A stretch of DNA of 64,000 nt, taken from NCBI GenBank assembly GCA_017617445.1, contig JAFZWE010000004.1, positions 1 to 64,000 on the forward strand. The letters are read 5' to 3'. Each line of letters opens with the position of its first letter. Position 1 is the first letter of the stretch. Shown here piece after piece: positions 28,534-36,138 of this stretch. Both the position numbers and the translations under genes were made by a program. Below the pieces are notes generated by a model. That model did not search any database and was not told the DNA's origin. It worked only from the letters and a program-made list of their open reading frames with translations. Source of the stretch: Bacteroidales bacterium. Lineage in GTDB: Bacteria; Bacteroidota; Bacteroidia; Bacteroidales; WCHB1-69.

Positions 28534-29511
28534 TTAGCGGAGTGCTTCCTCTATCAAACTGCTATACACTTCGCTCAGTTCCATTCCCGCAAAACGGATC
28601 TGATTGGGGACGATACTCTGGGAGGTCTGTCCCGGGATGGTGTTCACCTCCAAGAAATAGGGAGTTCCCTCGGGAGTGGCGATAAAATCGAAGCGGACCA
28701 CCCCCTTGCACGCCAATTCATGATAGATATTTTCGGAGAAACGGGAGATCAAATTCCGCAACTCGTCGGGAATATCCGCCGGAGTGATCAGGTCGTGCAG
28801 ACCGGAAGTGTATTTGGACTTATAGTCATAAAATTCGCGGCGGGCAACGATTTCCGTCACAGCCAAGGAACGGATTTTCCCATCATGACGAATCACCCCG
28901 CAGGTCAACTCACGTCCGGAAATCATCTTCTCCACCATCAGCTGGCTGTCATAGCGGAAAGCCTCCTCAATGGCGGCGGCCAGTTCTGTCTCATCGTGCA
29001 CCTTGGTCACTCCGACACTGGAGCCCGACTCACAGGGTTTCACGAAGCAGGGGTAGCCGCACACCTCAGCCACTGCTTGGTAATCCACCGGCTCGCCCTT
29101 GAAATAGTGCAAAGAGGGAGCGACCGGCACCCCCATCGCGCGCACCACCACATTACAATAATATTTATTAAAAGTGAGCGCGGACGAAAGTGTCCCGCAG
29201 CCGGTATAGGGCATTCCTATCATGTCAAAATAGCCTTCCAACCGGCCGTTTTCTCCAGGATTTCCATGAATGGCAACGAACACGCCGTCAAAGGTGATTT
29301 TCTGGCCGTTCAGCGTCAGGGAGAAATCCTTGCGGTCCACCTCCACCACCTGCCCGTCAGTATGCGTATAGGTCCAGTTGTTGTTTTTTAAATGAATCAG
29401 AAATGCCTCATATTTTGTTTTATCAATCTGATTCATAATATTTTCTGCCGTAAGCAGTGAAATCTCATATTCTCCGGAATCCCCTCCGGTCACCAATGCT
29501 ATTTTTTTCAT
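28534..29511 (-). CDS. ddl: D-alanine--D-alanine ligase
   Basis: 325 residues. An N-terminal domain (IALVTGGDSGEYEISL; AIHGNPGENGRLEGYFDMIG) is followed by the ATP-grasp domain with CFVKPCESGSSVGVTKV and RFDFIATPEGTPYFLEVNTIPG, which holds the Mg-binding Asp/Glu/Asn. It makes the D-Ala-D-Ala dipeptide for peptidoglycan. It lies 61 bases downstream of nadE on the same strand, so the two may be cotranscribed; only a poor -7-like sequence lies in the gap. Confidence 0.95.
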   Translation of the reverse strand: MKKIALVTGGDSGEYEISLLTAENIMNQIDKTKYEAFLIHLKNNNWTYTHTDGQVVEVDRKDFSLTLNGQKITFDGVFVAIHGNPGENGRLEGYFDMIGMPYTGCGTLSSALTFNKYYCNVVVRAMGVPVAPSLHYFKGEPVDYQAVAEVCGYPCFVKPCESGSSVGVTKVHDETELAAAIEEAFRYDSQLMVEKMISGRELTCGVIRHDGKIRSLAVTEIVARREFYDYKSKYTSGLHDLITPADIPDELRNLISRFSENIYHELACKGVVRFDFIATPEGTPYFLEVNTIPGQTSQSIVPNQIRFAGMELSEVYSSLIEEALR

Positions 29512-29572
29512 ACTTGCTTATACATTTATATAGTTGCAATAATAATTTCTCGGTTATGTTGCAGCAGATACC

Positions 29573-30328
29573 TCACAACGGCTGATATTCAAAATGAGGT
29601 ATCGGCTTGAGTTTGAAGAGATTTTTTGCGTGCTTGTCATCAATGAGGGCTTTGATGCGCGGATCGTCGCACACGCCCGTACGGATATAGTGGTCAAGGG
29701 TGGCGTAAGTGAAGCCAAGGTTGTCCTCGTCGCTTTTGCCCGTTAGCCCGTCGGACGGCGTTTTTTCCACCAGTTCAACTGGAAGGCCGAGCACCTTGCC
29801 GATGGCGACCACCTCATGCACAGTGAGACCGCCAAGGGGAGAAAAGTCACCGGCAGCATCCCCATAACGGGTACTGTACCCCACCCAGTCTTCGGAAAGG
29901 TTACAGGTATTGGCCACGCGACCGTTCACCGACTGGGACACGGCATACAGAGTGGACATCCGCAGGCGCGGCGGCAGGTTGACCGTCGTCTGGCGCGACA
30001 CCTCCTGACCCAACGTCTCCAGCTGACGGCCCACCTCCTCCTTCAGTGTACTGAAAGTACTCCCGATATTCACATTGAGATGGGGGATGCCGAGGTGGCG
30101 GATCAGCTTCATGCTGTCGTCAATATCTGGTTGCACGCCATTGGGCATGGTCACACCGATCACATGGTCCTTGCCCAAGGCTTCCGCACAGAGAGCAGCC
30201 ACCACGCTGCTGTCTTTGCCACCCGAGACGCCCACCACAGCGTTGCAGCCTTTCCCGTTTTCTTCAAACCAGTCACGAATCCATTGGACCACCTGATTTT
30301 TCACCGCTTTTGCATCAAATGTTTGCAT
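29573..30328 (-). CDS. nadE: NAD+ synthetase (ammonia-dependent type)
   Basis: 251 residues, consisting of the synthetase domain only. The P-loop motif is VVGVSGGKDSSVVAALCAEA. GRVANTCNLSEDWVGYSTRYGD and LVEKTPSDGLTGKSDEDNLGFTY are the deamido-NAD and ATP-site motifs. There is no N-terminal nitrilase-type glutaminase, so the nitrogen donor should be free ammonia. It has its own promoter and precedes ddl. Confidence 0.93.
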   Translation of the reverse strand: MQTFDAKAVKNQVVQWIRDWFEENGKGCNAVVGVSGGKDSSVVAALCAEALGKDHVIGVTMPNGVQPDIDDSMKLIRHLGIPHLNVNIGSTFSTLKEEVGRQLETLGQEVSRQTTVNLPPRLRMSTLYAVSQSVNGRVANTCNLSEDWVGYSTRYGDAAGDFSPLGGLTVHEVVAIGKVLGLPVELVEKTPSDGLTGKSDEDNLGFTYATLDHYIRTGVCDDPRIKALIDDKHAKNLFKLKPIPHFEYQPL

Positions 30329-30365
30329 AGAAATGATTTTTAACTGTCAAAACACAAAATCGGCG

Positions 30366-30374
30366 GCAAAGATA
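30366..30374 (-). promoter_or_regulatory. -7 promoter motif for nadE
   Basis: TATCTTTGC on the minus strand, 38 bases upstream of the nadE start; divergent from the promoter at 30445-30453. Confidence 0.7.
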
Positions 30375-30444
30375 CGATTTTAACTGAAAAGTGATCATGG
30401 GAAATTGAGAAAGATAAACCCTTCCAACTTTCACAAATTTCAAG

Positions 30445-30453
30445 TATCTTTGC
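30445..30453 (+). promoter_or_regulatory. -7 promoter motif for the metallophosphoesterase gene
   Basis: TATCTTTGC, 39 bases before the ATG at 30492. It lies inside a longer in-frame ORF, which argues for the downstream start. Confidence 0.7.
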
Positions 30454-30491
30454 GGCGGTTTTACTTTCAATATCTTTCAAAAAAAACGACC

Positions 30492-31244
30492 ATGAAACAA
30501 ACAGACATTCTATTGATTATCGTGCCTGATGTACACGGGCGAACCTTCTGGAATGAGATTTTCAACTACGACTGCGAAACCGTTTTCCTGGGGGACTATC
30601 TGGACCCCTACCCTTCCGAAAACATCTACCCGTGGGATGCGATGTACAACCTCACGCAGATTGTCGCGTATGCCAAAGCGCACCCCAACGTTCACCTGCT
30701 GCTGGGCAACCACGACCTCTGCTATTCCATGGGACGGCACATCTGCAACTGCCGCTGTGACTTTGAGAACTACGACACCCTGCGCCAGCTGTTTCGCGAC
30801 AACGATGCACTCTTCCAGCTGGCCCACGACTGCGAGGTGAACGGAAAACGGTTCTTCTTTTCCCACGCAGGACTCTCCTTCGGCTGGTACAACCAGCACC
30901 GCGACATCTTCACCCTGCCCTACGAAGAGACCCTGCGCGCCAGCTATGTCAACGAGCTGTACCGCAGCGGCAAGCTTAACAAGATACTAAGCGAAATCCA
31001 CTATATGAGAGGCGGCACGCACCCCTTCGGAAGCATCGTGTGGTCAGACATCCGCGAGCAGATAGAAGGGGATGGCCAGAATCCCACCGACATCATCCAG
31101 ATTGTGGGGCACACCCAGCTGGTGACCGCCCCCCTCAACCTCGCCGAAGAGTACCGGCTCTACGCCGTGGACAACCGGAAATGCCTCTACCTTGACACCC
31201 TCGGGAAACTGAGGCTGCTGTCCACCGGCGAAGAGATAACATAA
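30492..31244 (+). CDS. Calcineurin-like metallophosphoesterase
   Basis: 250 residues from the ATG after the promoter. The metal-binding motifs of the PPP/calcineurin fold appear in order: VPDVHGRTFW (residues 10-18), VFLGDYLDPY, LLLGNHDLCYSMG, FSHAGLSFGWY and VGHTQL. No signal peptide, so it is cytoplasmic. It could be a serine/threonine phosphatase-like or nucleotide phosphoesterase; the substrate is unknown. It is probably monocistronic, as parE downstream has its own promoter. Confidence 0.85.
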   Translation: MKQTDILLIIVPDVHGRTFWNEIFNYDCETVFLGDYLDPYPSENIYPWDAMYNLTQIVAYAKAHPNVHLLLGNHDLCYSMGRHICNCRCDFENYDTLRQLFRDNDALFQLAHDCEVNGKRFFFSHAGLSFGWYNQHRDIFTLPYEETLRASYVNELYRSGKLNKILSEIHYMRGGTHPFGSIVWSDIREQIEGDGQNPTDIIQIVGHTQLVTAPLNLAEEYRLYAVDNRKCLYLDTLGKLRLLSTGEEIT

Positions 31245-31296
31245 ACTCCATGAAAAACAGTGTGGCAAAAAGGCTCCCGCGAATGGAAAAAAATCG

Positions 31297-31305
31297 TACC
31301 TTTGC
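31297..31305 (+). promoter_or_regulatory. -7 promoter motif for parE
   Basis: TACCTTTGC, 26 bases upstream of the parE ATG. Confidence 0.7.
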
Positions 31306-31331
31306 CGCCGCAAAACCATTAACCTAACCCA

Positions 31332-33185
31332 ATGAGTGACAACTACAACGACTCCAACATTATCACGTTAGAGTGGTACGAGCACATCCGCTTGCGCCCC
31401 GGTATGTACATCGGCAAATTAGGCGACGGAAGTTCCCACGACGATGGCATCTATGTCCTTCTGAAAGAGGTGATTGACAACTCCATCGACGAATTCATGC
31501 AAGGCCACGGCAAAAGCATCGACGTGACCATCAAGGACAACCTGGTGACCGTGCGCGACTACGGGCGTGGCATCCCGCTCAACAAGATGGTGGACTGCGT
31601 GTCCAAAATCAACACGGGAGGCAAGTTCAACAGCGAGGCGTTCACCAACTCCATCGGCCAGAACGGCGTGGGCGTGAAGGCCGTCAACGCCCTCTCCACC
31701 TATTTCAAGGTGCAGAGTTTCCGCGACGGGCAGACCAAAGAGGCCGAGTTCTCCTGCGGCAAGCTGACCTCAGAGAGCCCCATCGGGCTGAGCGACGAGC
31801 GCTCCGGCACCTACACCGCCTTCAACATCGACGACACCATTTTTGCCAACTACCACTGGTACACCCAGTACATCGAGAAGATGATGTGGAACTACGCCTA
31901 CCTGAACAAAGGACTGTCCATCAACTTCAACGGACGCAAATTTCTCTCCAAAAACGGCTTGCTTGACCTGCTGTGCAACAATGTCAACCAAGAGGAGATG
32001 CTCTATCCCCCCATTCACTTGCAAGATGAGAAATTTGAATTTGTGCTGACCCATACCAAACGTCACTACGGTGAGGAGTACCACTCCTTCGTCAACAGCC
32101 AGAACACCACACAGGGCGGCACACACCAGAACGCCTTCCGCGAGGCACTGGTCAAGACCTTCCGCAGCTATTTCGGAAAGGAGTTTGACGCCAACGACAT
32201 CCGCAACGCAGTAGTGGCCGCCATCTCCATCAAGGTACAGGAGCCCGTTTTTGAGTCTCAGACCAAAATCCGACTCGGCTCCACCCTCATGCAACCCGAC
32301 GGGCAGACCATCCGAAACTATGTCAATGACGTAGTGGGCCGGCTGCTCGACAACTACCTGCACATGAACACCGAAGTGGGGGAAATCATCCGGAAGAAAA
32401 TCCTTGAATCGGAAAGCGAGCGCAAGGCCATTGCCAACATCAAGAAGGGCACCAAGGAGATACAGAAAAAAGCCAGCTTGAACAACAGCAAGCTGCGCGA
32501 CTGCAAATACCACTTCAACACTGATCACAACAACGAAGGGGAGAACACCACCATCTTCATCACGGAGGGAATGTCCGCCTCCGGCTCCATCACCAGCGCG
32601 CGCGACAGCCGCACCCAGGCCGTCTTCAGCATGAGGGGCAAAACCCTCAACACCATGAAGAAAGCCGACGTGTACAAGAACGAAGAGCTGAACCTGCTGA
32701 ATGCGGCGCTGAACCTGGAATCCGGACTGGAAGGGCTCCGCTACAACAACATCGTCATCGCCACCGATGCCGATGTGGACGGGATGCACATCCGGCTGCT
32801 GCTGCTCACCTACTTCCTCAACTTTTTCCCGGATGTGGTGCGCAGCGGACACGTCTATATCCTCCAGACCCCGCTGTTCCGTGTGCGAAACAAACAGAAA
32901 ACCCACTACTGCTACTCGGAACAGGAGAAGGTGGACGCCATCAAGAAACTGGGCGGGAAACCGGAAATCACCCGATTCAAAGGTTTGGGAGAAATTGACG
33001 CCAAGGAGTTTGAACACTTCATCGGCCCTACCATGCGACTGGAACCCGTAGTGCTGGAATCCAACACCAGAATCAACGAACTACTGGAATATTACATGGG
33101 CAACAACACTCCCGAACGCCAACAATTCATCATCGAGAACCTGCGGGAAGAGATTGACGAAGTCAATCCCGAAGAGTGGAGTTAA
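31332..33185 (+). CDS. parE: DNA topoisomerase IV subunit B (ParE-type GyrB homologue)
   Basis: 617 residues. The GHKL ATPase has EVIDNSIDEF, VTVRDYGRGIPLNKM and GQNGVGVKAVNALS. The transducer domain is followed by the TOPRIM domain with FITEGMSASGSITSARDSRT, ATDADVDGMHIRLLLLTYF and ITRFKGLGEIDA. The short C-terminus and the overall pattern resemble Bacteroidota ParE rather than GyrB. With ParC (not in the window) it decatenates replicated chromosomes. In the TOPRIM motif normally written EGDSA, the Asp is Met414 here (codon ATG at 32571), the position linked to quinolone sensitivity in GyrB/ParE. Confidence 0.92.
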   Translation: MSDNYNDSNIITLEWYEHIRLRPGMYIGKLGDGSSHDDGIYVLLKEVIDNSIDEFMQGHGKSIDVTIKDNLVTVRDYGRGIPLNKMVDCVSKINTGGKFNSEAFTNSIGQNGVGVKAVNALSTYFKVQSFRDGQTKEAEFSCGKLTSESPIGLSDERSGTYTAFNIDDTIFANYHWYTQYIEKMMWNYAYLNKGLSINFNGRKFLSKNGLLDLLCNNVNQEEMLYPPIHLQDEKFEFVLTHTKRHYGEEYHSFVNSQNTTQGGTHQNAFREALVKTFRSYFGKEFDANDIRNAVVAAISIKVQEPVFESQTKIRLGSTLMQPDGQTIRNYVNDVVGRLLDNYLHMNTEVGEIIRKKILESESERKAIANIKKGTKEIQKKASLNNSKLRDCKYHFNTDHNNEGENTTIFITEGMSASGSITSARDSRTQAVFSMRGKTLNTMKKADVYKNEELNLLNAALNLESGLEGLRYNNIVIATDADVDGMHIRLLLLTYFLNFFPDVVRSGHVYILQTPLFRVRNKQKTHYCYSEQEKVDAIKKLGGKPEITRFKGLGEIDAKEFEHFIGPTMRLEPVVLESNTRINELLEYYMGNNTPERQQFIIENLREEIDEVNPEEWS

Positions 33186-33228
33186 AACCAAAGTCCTCAT
33201 TTTTGCATTTTATCCAAAAAAAATTATC

Positions 33229-34461
33229 ATGAAAAGAATCCTATTCCTGATCACACTGGTGTTGTCCTGTTCTATGGGCCGGCTTTCAGCCCAAATGGAA
33301 CGTTTTGAAGAGATGCTTCCGATGATGAACGCTGACAGCCTCCGGCAAACCGTACTGGATTTGCAGAGTTTCGGCACCCGTTTCTGGCTGCACGAGCATG
33401 AAAACGGCAGGGTGGGAAACCTCCGCGTGGCGGAGTATGTCGCCAGCCGCCTGAACGCTTACGGCGTGCAAACCTCCATCGACTCCTCCCTGCAGGAAGG
33501 GAACCACTGGTTTGGCGGTCCCTACTCCAGCATGATTTATAACGTGCAAGGTGTGATGGAACCGGACGGTCCCAGCGACTCCATCGTCATCATCGGAGCC
33601 CACCTCGATGCCATTGCCACCCAACCGTCGGGCAGCAGTTTGATGGTACTGCCCAACTGCCCCGGCGCTGACGACAACGCTTCGGGCATTGCGGTCATGA
33701 TAGAGATGGCGCGCATCATCCAGCTTTCCGGACTGCGCCCCCATCATACCATCCACTTCATGGCTTACGATGCAGAGGAGTACGGACTGATCGGCTCTGT
33801 TCACGATGCGTGGCAGCGCAGCGAGCGGGGCGACAAGGTTGTCCTGATGATCAACAATGACATGGTTTCCTATCAGCCGGATGACGACTGGCAATTGTGT
33901 CTCCACTGGTACAGCAATGCGCTCGACATCCTGCCTGTGGCCGCGGAACTTTGTGAGCAATACACCGACATCACGCCTTTTGTCCCGAGCGACGCGGAAA
34001 ATGGCAATGCCCGTGCAAGCGACAGCTATGCCTATAGTACATACGGATTCAAAGCGATTTTCGCCATCGAGAAAACCTTCTCCCTGTCGTATCATACCGA
34101 CCACGATGTGGCGGACTCCAACAACTACGACTACCTCTCGCATGTGGCCCGCTACAATTGGGCGATGCTCTACCATTATGCCTTTGCCACCCCGACGACC
34201 TCCATCGGCGGCCAGACAGCCACTCCCCAATTCCTTGTTTATCCCAACCCCGCTACCTCTTCGCTGCAAATCTCCGTTGCAGACGGCACACATCCTTACA
34301 CCGTCCAGCTTTTTGACTTGTGCGGCAAACAGCTCTCCACGCAAACCATGGACCATGAGAATGGAAACATGGACATCTCAGAGCTTCCCAGCGGTATCTA
34401 TCTGCTGAAAATCCTTTCCGGAAACCGCACTGTCGGTGTGCAGAAAGTTGTCAAGAAATAG
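33229..34461 (+). CDS. Secreted M28-family zinc peptidase with T9SS sorting domain
   Basis: 410 residues from the ATG at 33229; a longer start would overlap parE and bury the signal peptide. Signal peptide 1-22 (ending GRLSAQ). The M28 catalytic domain shows the metal and catalytic motifs IIGAHLDA, GADDNASGIAV and AYDAEEYGLIGS, plus SYHTDHDV. The last ~75 residues form a type A T9SS sorting domain: LVYPNPATSSLQIS, VQLFDLCGKQL and LPSGIYLLKI. It is likely an exported aminopeptidase acting at the cell surface, fitting an organism that ferments amino acids. Confidence 0.88.
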   Translation: MKRILFLITLVLSCSMGRLSAQMERFEEMLPMMNADSLRQTVLDLQSFGTRFWLHEHENGRVGNLRVAEYVASRLNAYGVQTSIDSSLQEGNHWFGGPYSSMIYNVQGVMEPDGPSDSIVIIGAHLDAIATQPSGSSLMVLPNCPGADDNASGIAVMIEMARIIQLSGLRPHHTIHFMAYDAEEYGLIGSVHDAWQRSERGDKVVLMINNDMVSYQPDDDWQLCLHWYSNALDILPVAAELCEQYTDITPFVPSDAENGNARASDSYAYSTYGFKAIFAIEKTFSLSYHTDHDVADSNNYDYLSHVARYNWAMLYHYAFATPTTSIGGQTATPQFLVYPNPATSSLQISVADGTHPYTVQLFDLCGKQLSTQTMDHENGNMDISELPSGIYLLKILSGNRTVGVQKVVKK

Positions 34462-34491
34462 GCGGGAGGGTGTCATGAGCCGGCAGGCCGA

Positions 34492-34583
34492 CGTGCCTTG
34501 GGTACGCAGGTACGTGGTGTGCCGTTCTGACTCTGCCCTGCGTGCGGGGTTACGCGGATGGCGTGCCTCCAGCACGCATGTGT
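34492..34583 (+). repeat. Solitary left copy of the ~70-bp palindromic repeat (about 1.3 units)
   Basis: This stretch closely matches 35618-35708, including GTTCTGACTCTGCCCTGCGT and GGATGGCGTGCCTCC. It lies right after the M28 peptidase gene and in the same orientation as the array at 35613-36000, so the gene pair at 34743-35536 is bracketed by direct copies. The rest of 34462-34742 is AT-rich and holds only the promoter at 34712-34720. Confidence 0.8.
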
Positions 34584-34711
34584 ACGGGATATTTTTTTAC
34601 AACAAAATCACAAACGTCCCCCAAAGTGACATTTTTGTTCTGCCAGATTTTTGCAGAGAAAATAATCATATAAAAATTTCTCATACCCTTTCGTAAATCA
34701 ACTTTTATGTT

Positions 34712-34720
34712 TATTTTTGC
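34712..34720 (+). promoter_or_regulatory. -7 promoter motif for the putative toxin-antitoxin pair
   Basis: TATTTTTGC, 23 bases upstream of the ATG at 34743. Confidence 0.65.
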
Positions 34721-34742
34721 AGGCGAAAAAAACTCAATAACT

Positions 34743-35228
34743 ATGGAAAAGAATCTACTCATTGAACTATTGGAAGACGGTGATAATGTCAGTCTCTATT
34801 CACCTCGTTTTGAAGGAGAGGAATACACAGAATTTGAAAAATTTCTACTTCAACACAAGGACTCATTTCCTAATGATGTGGCGCAAATCGTGTACAGACT
34901 TGACATTATCAAGAGGGACGGGGCTGCTGACAGACACTTTAGATATGAGGGTACAAAACGAGACAGGGTAATGGCGTTGCCTTCACACCTTGAGACTGCA
35001 TCACTTCGACTTTATCTGCTGAATATTCAATCAAAAGTGCTGATTTTAGGTAATGGTGGAGTGAAAAACACTGCGACCTATCAGGAAGATGGGCAACTCA
35101 ATAGATTTGTTAAAACTCTGCAGAAGATAGATATTCAGCTCAAGACAAGAGAACGGCAAAAAATATTGATAGTAAGTGGTACGCAGCTTCTTGGCCCACT
35201 GTCATTTGTGATAAAAACGGACGATTAA
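34743..35228 (+). CDS. Putative RelE/HigB-like toxin (hypothetical)
   Basis: 161 residues. The upstream in-frame ATG at 34707 precedes the -7 promoter motif, so the ATG at 34743 was chosen. The segment about 85-140 (LETASLRLYLLNIQSKVLIL, GNGGVKNTATYQEDGQLNRF, VKTLQKID) resembles the C-terminal half of HigB/Gp49-type RNA-cleaving toxins, where a beta strand and NGGxKxTxTY precede a helix. The N-terminal half has no recognised domain. The gene lies 11 bases upstream of an XRE regulator, the usual order for higB-higA. Base composition is more AT-rich than its neighbours, which suggests acquisition. The toxin assignment is inference from these two points. Confidence 0.55.
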   Translation: MEKNLLIELLEDGDNVSLYSPRFEGEEYTEFEKFLLQHKDSFPNDVAQIVYRLDIIKRDGAADRHFRYEGTKRDRVMALPSHLETASLRLYLLNIQSKVLILGNGGVKNTATYQEDGQLNRFVKTLQKIDIQLKTRERQKILIVSGTQLLGPLSFVIKTDD

Positions 35229-35239
35229 AAAAAAAGATA

Positions 35240-35536
35240 ATGAAAACCAACAAATTGCTGGATGAAATCAGGCAGACGATGACTCCTGAAATGAAGTGCC
35301 AGATGGAACTGTCGGTCAACATCGCCAATCGAATCTATGAAATCATGGAGGAACGGGGAATGTCGCAGAAAGACCTTGCCCGCCTGTTAGGGAAAACAGA
35401 GACGGAAGTCAGCCGCTGGCTTTCCGGAACCCATAATATGACCATGGCTACCATTGCCAAGATTTCAGTTGCATTGGATGTTGATATTATCCAGGTCACC
35501 ACGCGCAGACGGCGCAAAAAGAGTGTTTTGGGTTGA
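35240..35536 (+). CDS. XRE-family helix-turn-helix protein, probable antitoxin (HigA-like)
   Basis: 98 residues. The HTH lies at about 38-80: MEERGMSQKDLARLLGKTET then EVSRWLSGTHNMTMATIAKI. A basic tail (TTRRRRKKSVLG) ends the protein. Such proteins bind their own promoter and neutralise the partner toxin. The short spacing to the upstream gene implies cotranscription and autoregulation. It could instead be a plain regulator if the upstream gene is not a toxin. Confidence 0.75.
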   Translation: MKTNKLLDEIRQTMTPEMKCQMELSVNIANRIYEIMEERGMSQKDLARLLGKTETEVSRWLSGTHNMTMATIAKISVALDVDIIQVTTRRRRKKSVLG

Positions 35537-35612
35537 TGTAAAACAAAAATGAGGCCGTACCAAATTCACTTTTAGTCGTCCCCTTATACTCGCTGTACCG
35601 CTCCCGGAGGGT

Positions 35613-36000
35613 GATGGCATGCTTTCAGCACGCAGGAACGTGGTGCACCGTTCTGACTCTGCCCTGCGTACGGGGTTACGGGGATGGCGTGCCTCCGGCA
35701 CGCAGGTGCGCCGTGTGTCGCTCTCGCCCCGCACTGCGTGCGGGGTTACGTGGATGGCGTGCTTTCAGTACGCATGTGTGCGGAGTGTTGCTCCGCCCCG
35801 CACTGCGTACGGGGGTACGAGGATGGCGTGCTTTCGGCACGCATGTGTGCGGTGTGTTGTTTTCACCCCGCACTGCGTGCGGGGGTACGAGGATGGCGTG
35901 CTTTCAGTACGCATGTGTGCGGAGTGTTGCTCCGCCCCGCACTGCGTACGGGGTTACGAGGGTAGCGTGCCTCCTGCACGCAGGTGCATCAAGTGTGGGA
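35613..36000. repeat. Tandem array of a 69-70-bp palindromic repeat (5 full units plus a partial)
   Basis: Units begin GATGGC at 35613, 35683, 35753, 35822 and 35892, with a degenerate partial unit at 35961. Each unit carries one hairpin near its start (GCGTGC...GCACGC in the clearest copies) and one near its end (CCCCGCAC-TG-CGTGCGGGG). Units at 35753 and 35892 are nearly identical. The unit length is not a multiple of three and the same bases are open in several frames, so the Cys-rich ORFs here are not real genes. The whole 35537-36138 interval holds no gene; besides this array it contains the three short hairpins listed next. Confidence 0.88.
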
Positions 36001-36016
36001 CTGCCATCGTGGACTC

Positions 36017-36115
36017 TTCGTGCCAAAGGCACGAAATACCCGTAACCCTGCACAAGCGCAGCGCAGTGCAGGGTGATGAAGCGCCAAGCTGAAACCAGCG
36101 TGCCGGAGGCACGCT
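36017..36115. repeat. Cluster of three short perfect hairpins
   Basis: Three 8-bp stems: TTCGTGCC-AAA-GGCACGAA (36017-36035), CCCTGCAC/GTGCAGGG with a 12-base loop (36046-36073), and AGCGTGCC-GGA-GGCACGCT (36097-36115). The last contains the reverse complement of the GCGTGCCTCCGGCACGC core in the tandem array, so it is an inverted copy. None is followed by a U-tract, so terminator function for res is uncertain. Confidence 0.75.
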
Positions 36116-36138
36116 ACTAAAGGGAATAAGTGTGAACA

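Noticed and set aside
31770..33017. 415-codon minus-strand frame opposite parE
   Set aside because: Antisense to clear GHKL/TOPRIM motifs of parE, with low-complexity Val/Gly/Phe-rich translation.
35613..36000. Possible CRISPR array
   Set aside because: The units are contiguous 69-70-bp repeats without unique spacers, and no cas genes are near.
35465..36092. Several Cys/Arg-rich ORFs, 60-157 codons, in the repeat region
   Set aside because: They come from the 69-70-bp repeat; the same bases are open in several frames and the period is not a multiple of three, so selection on protein is not supported.
34492..36115. Integron-like cassette array with attC sites
   Set aside because: Palindromic repeats flank one gene pair, but there is no integrase, and the tandem copies contain no cassettes; kept only as a speculative remark.
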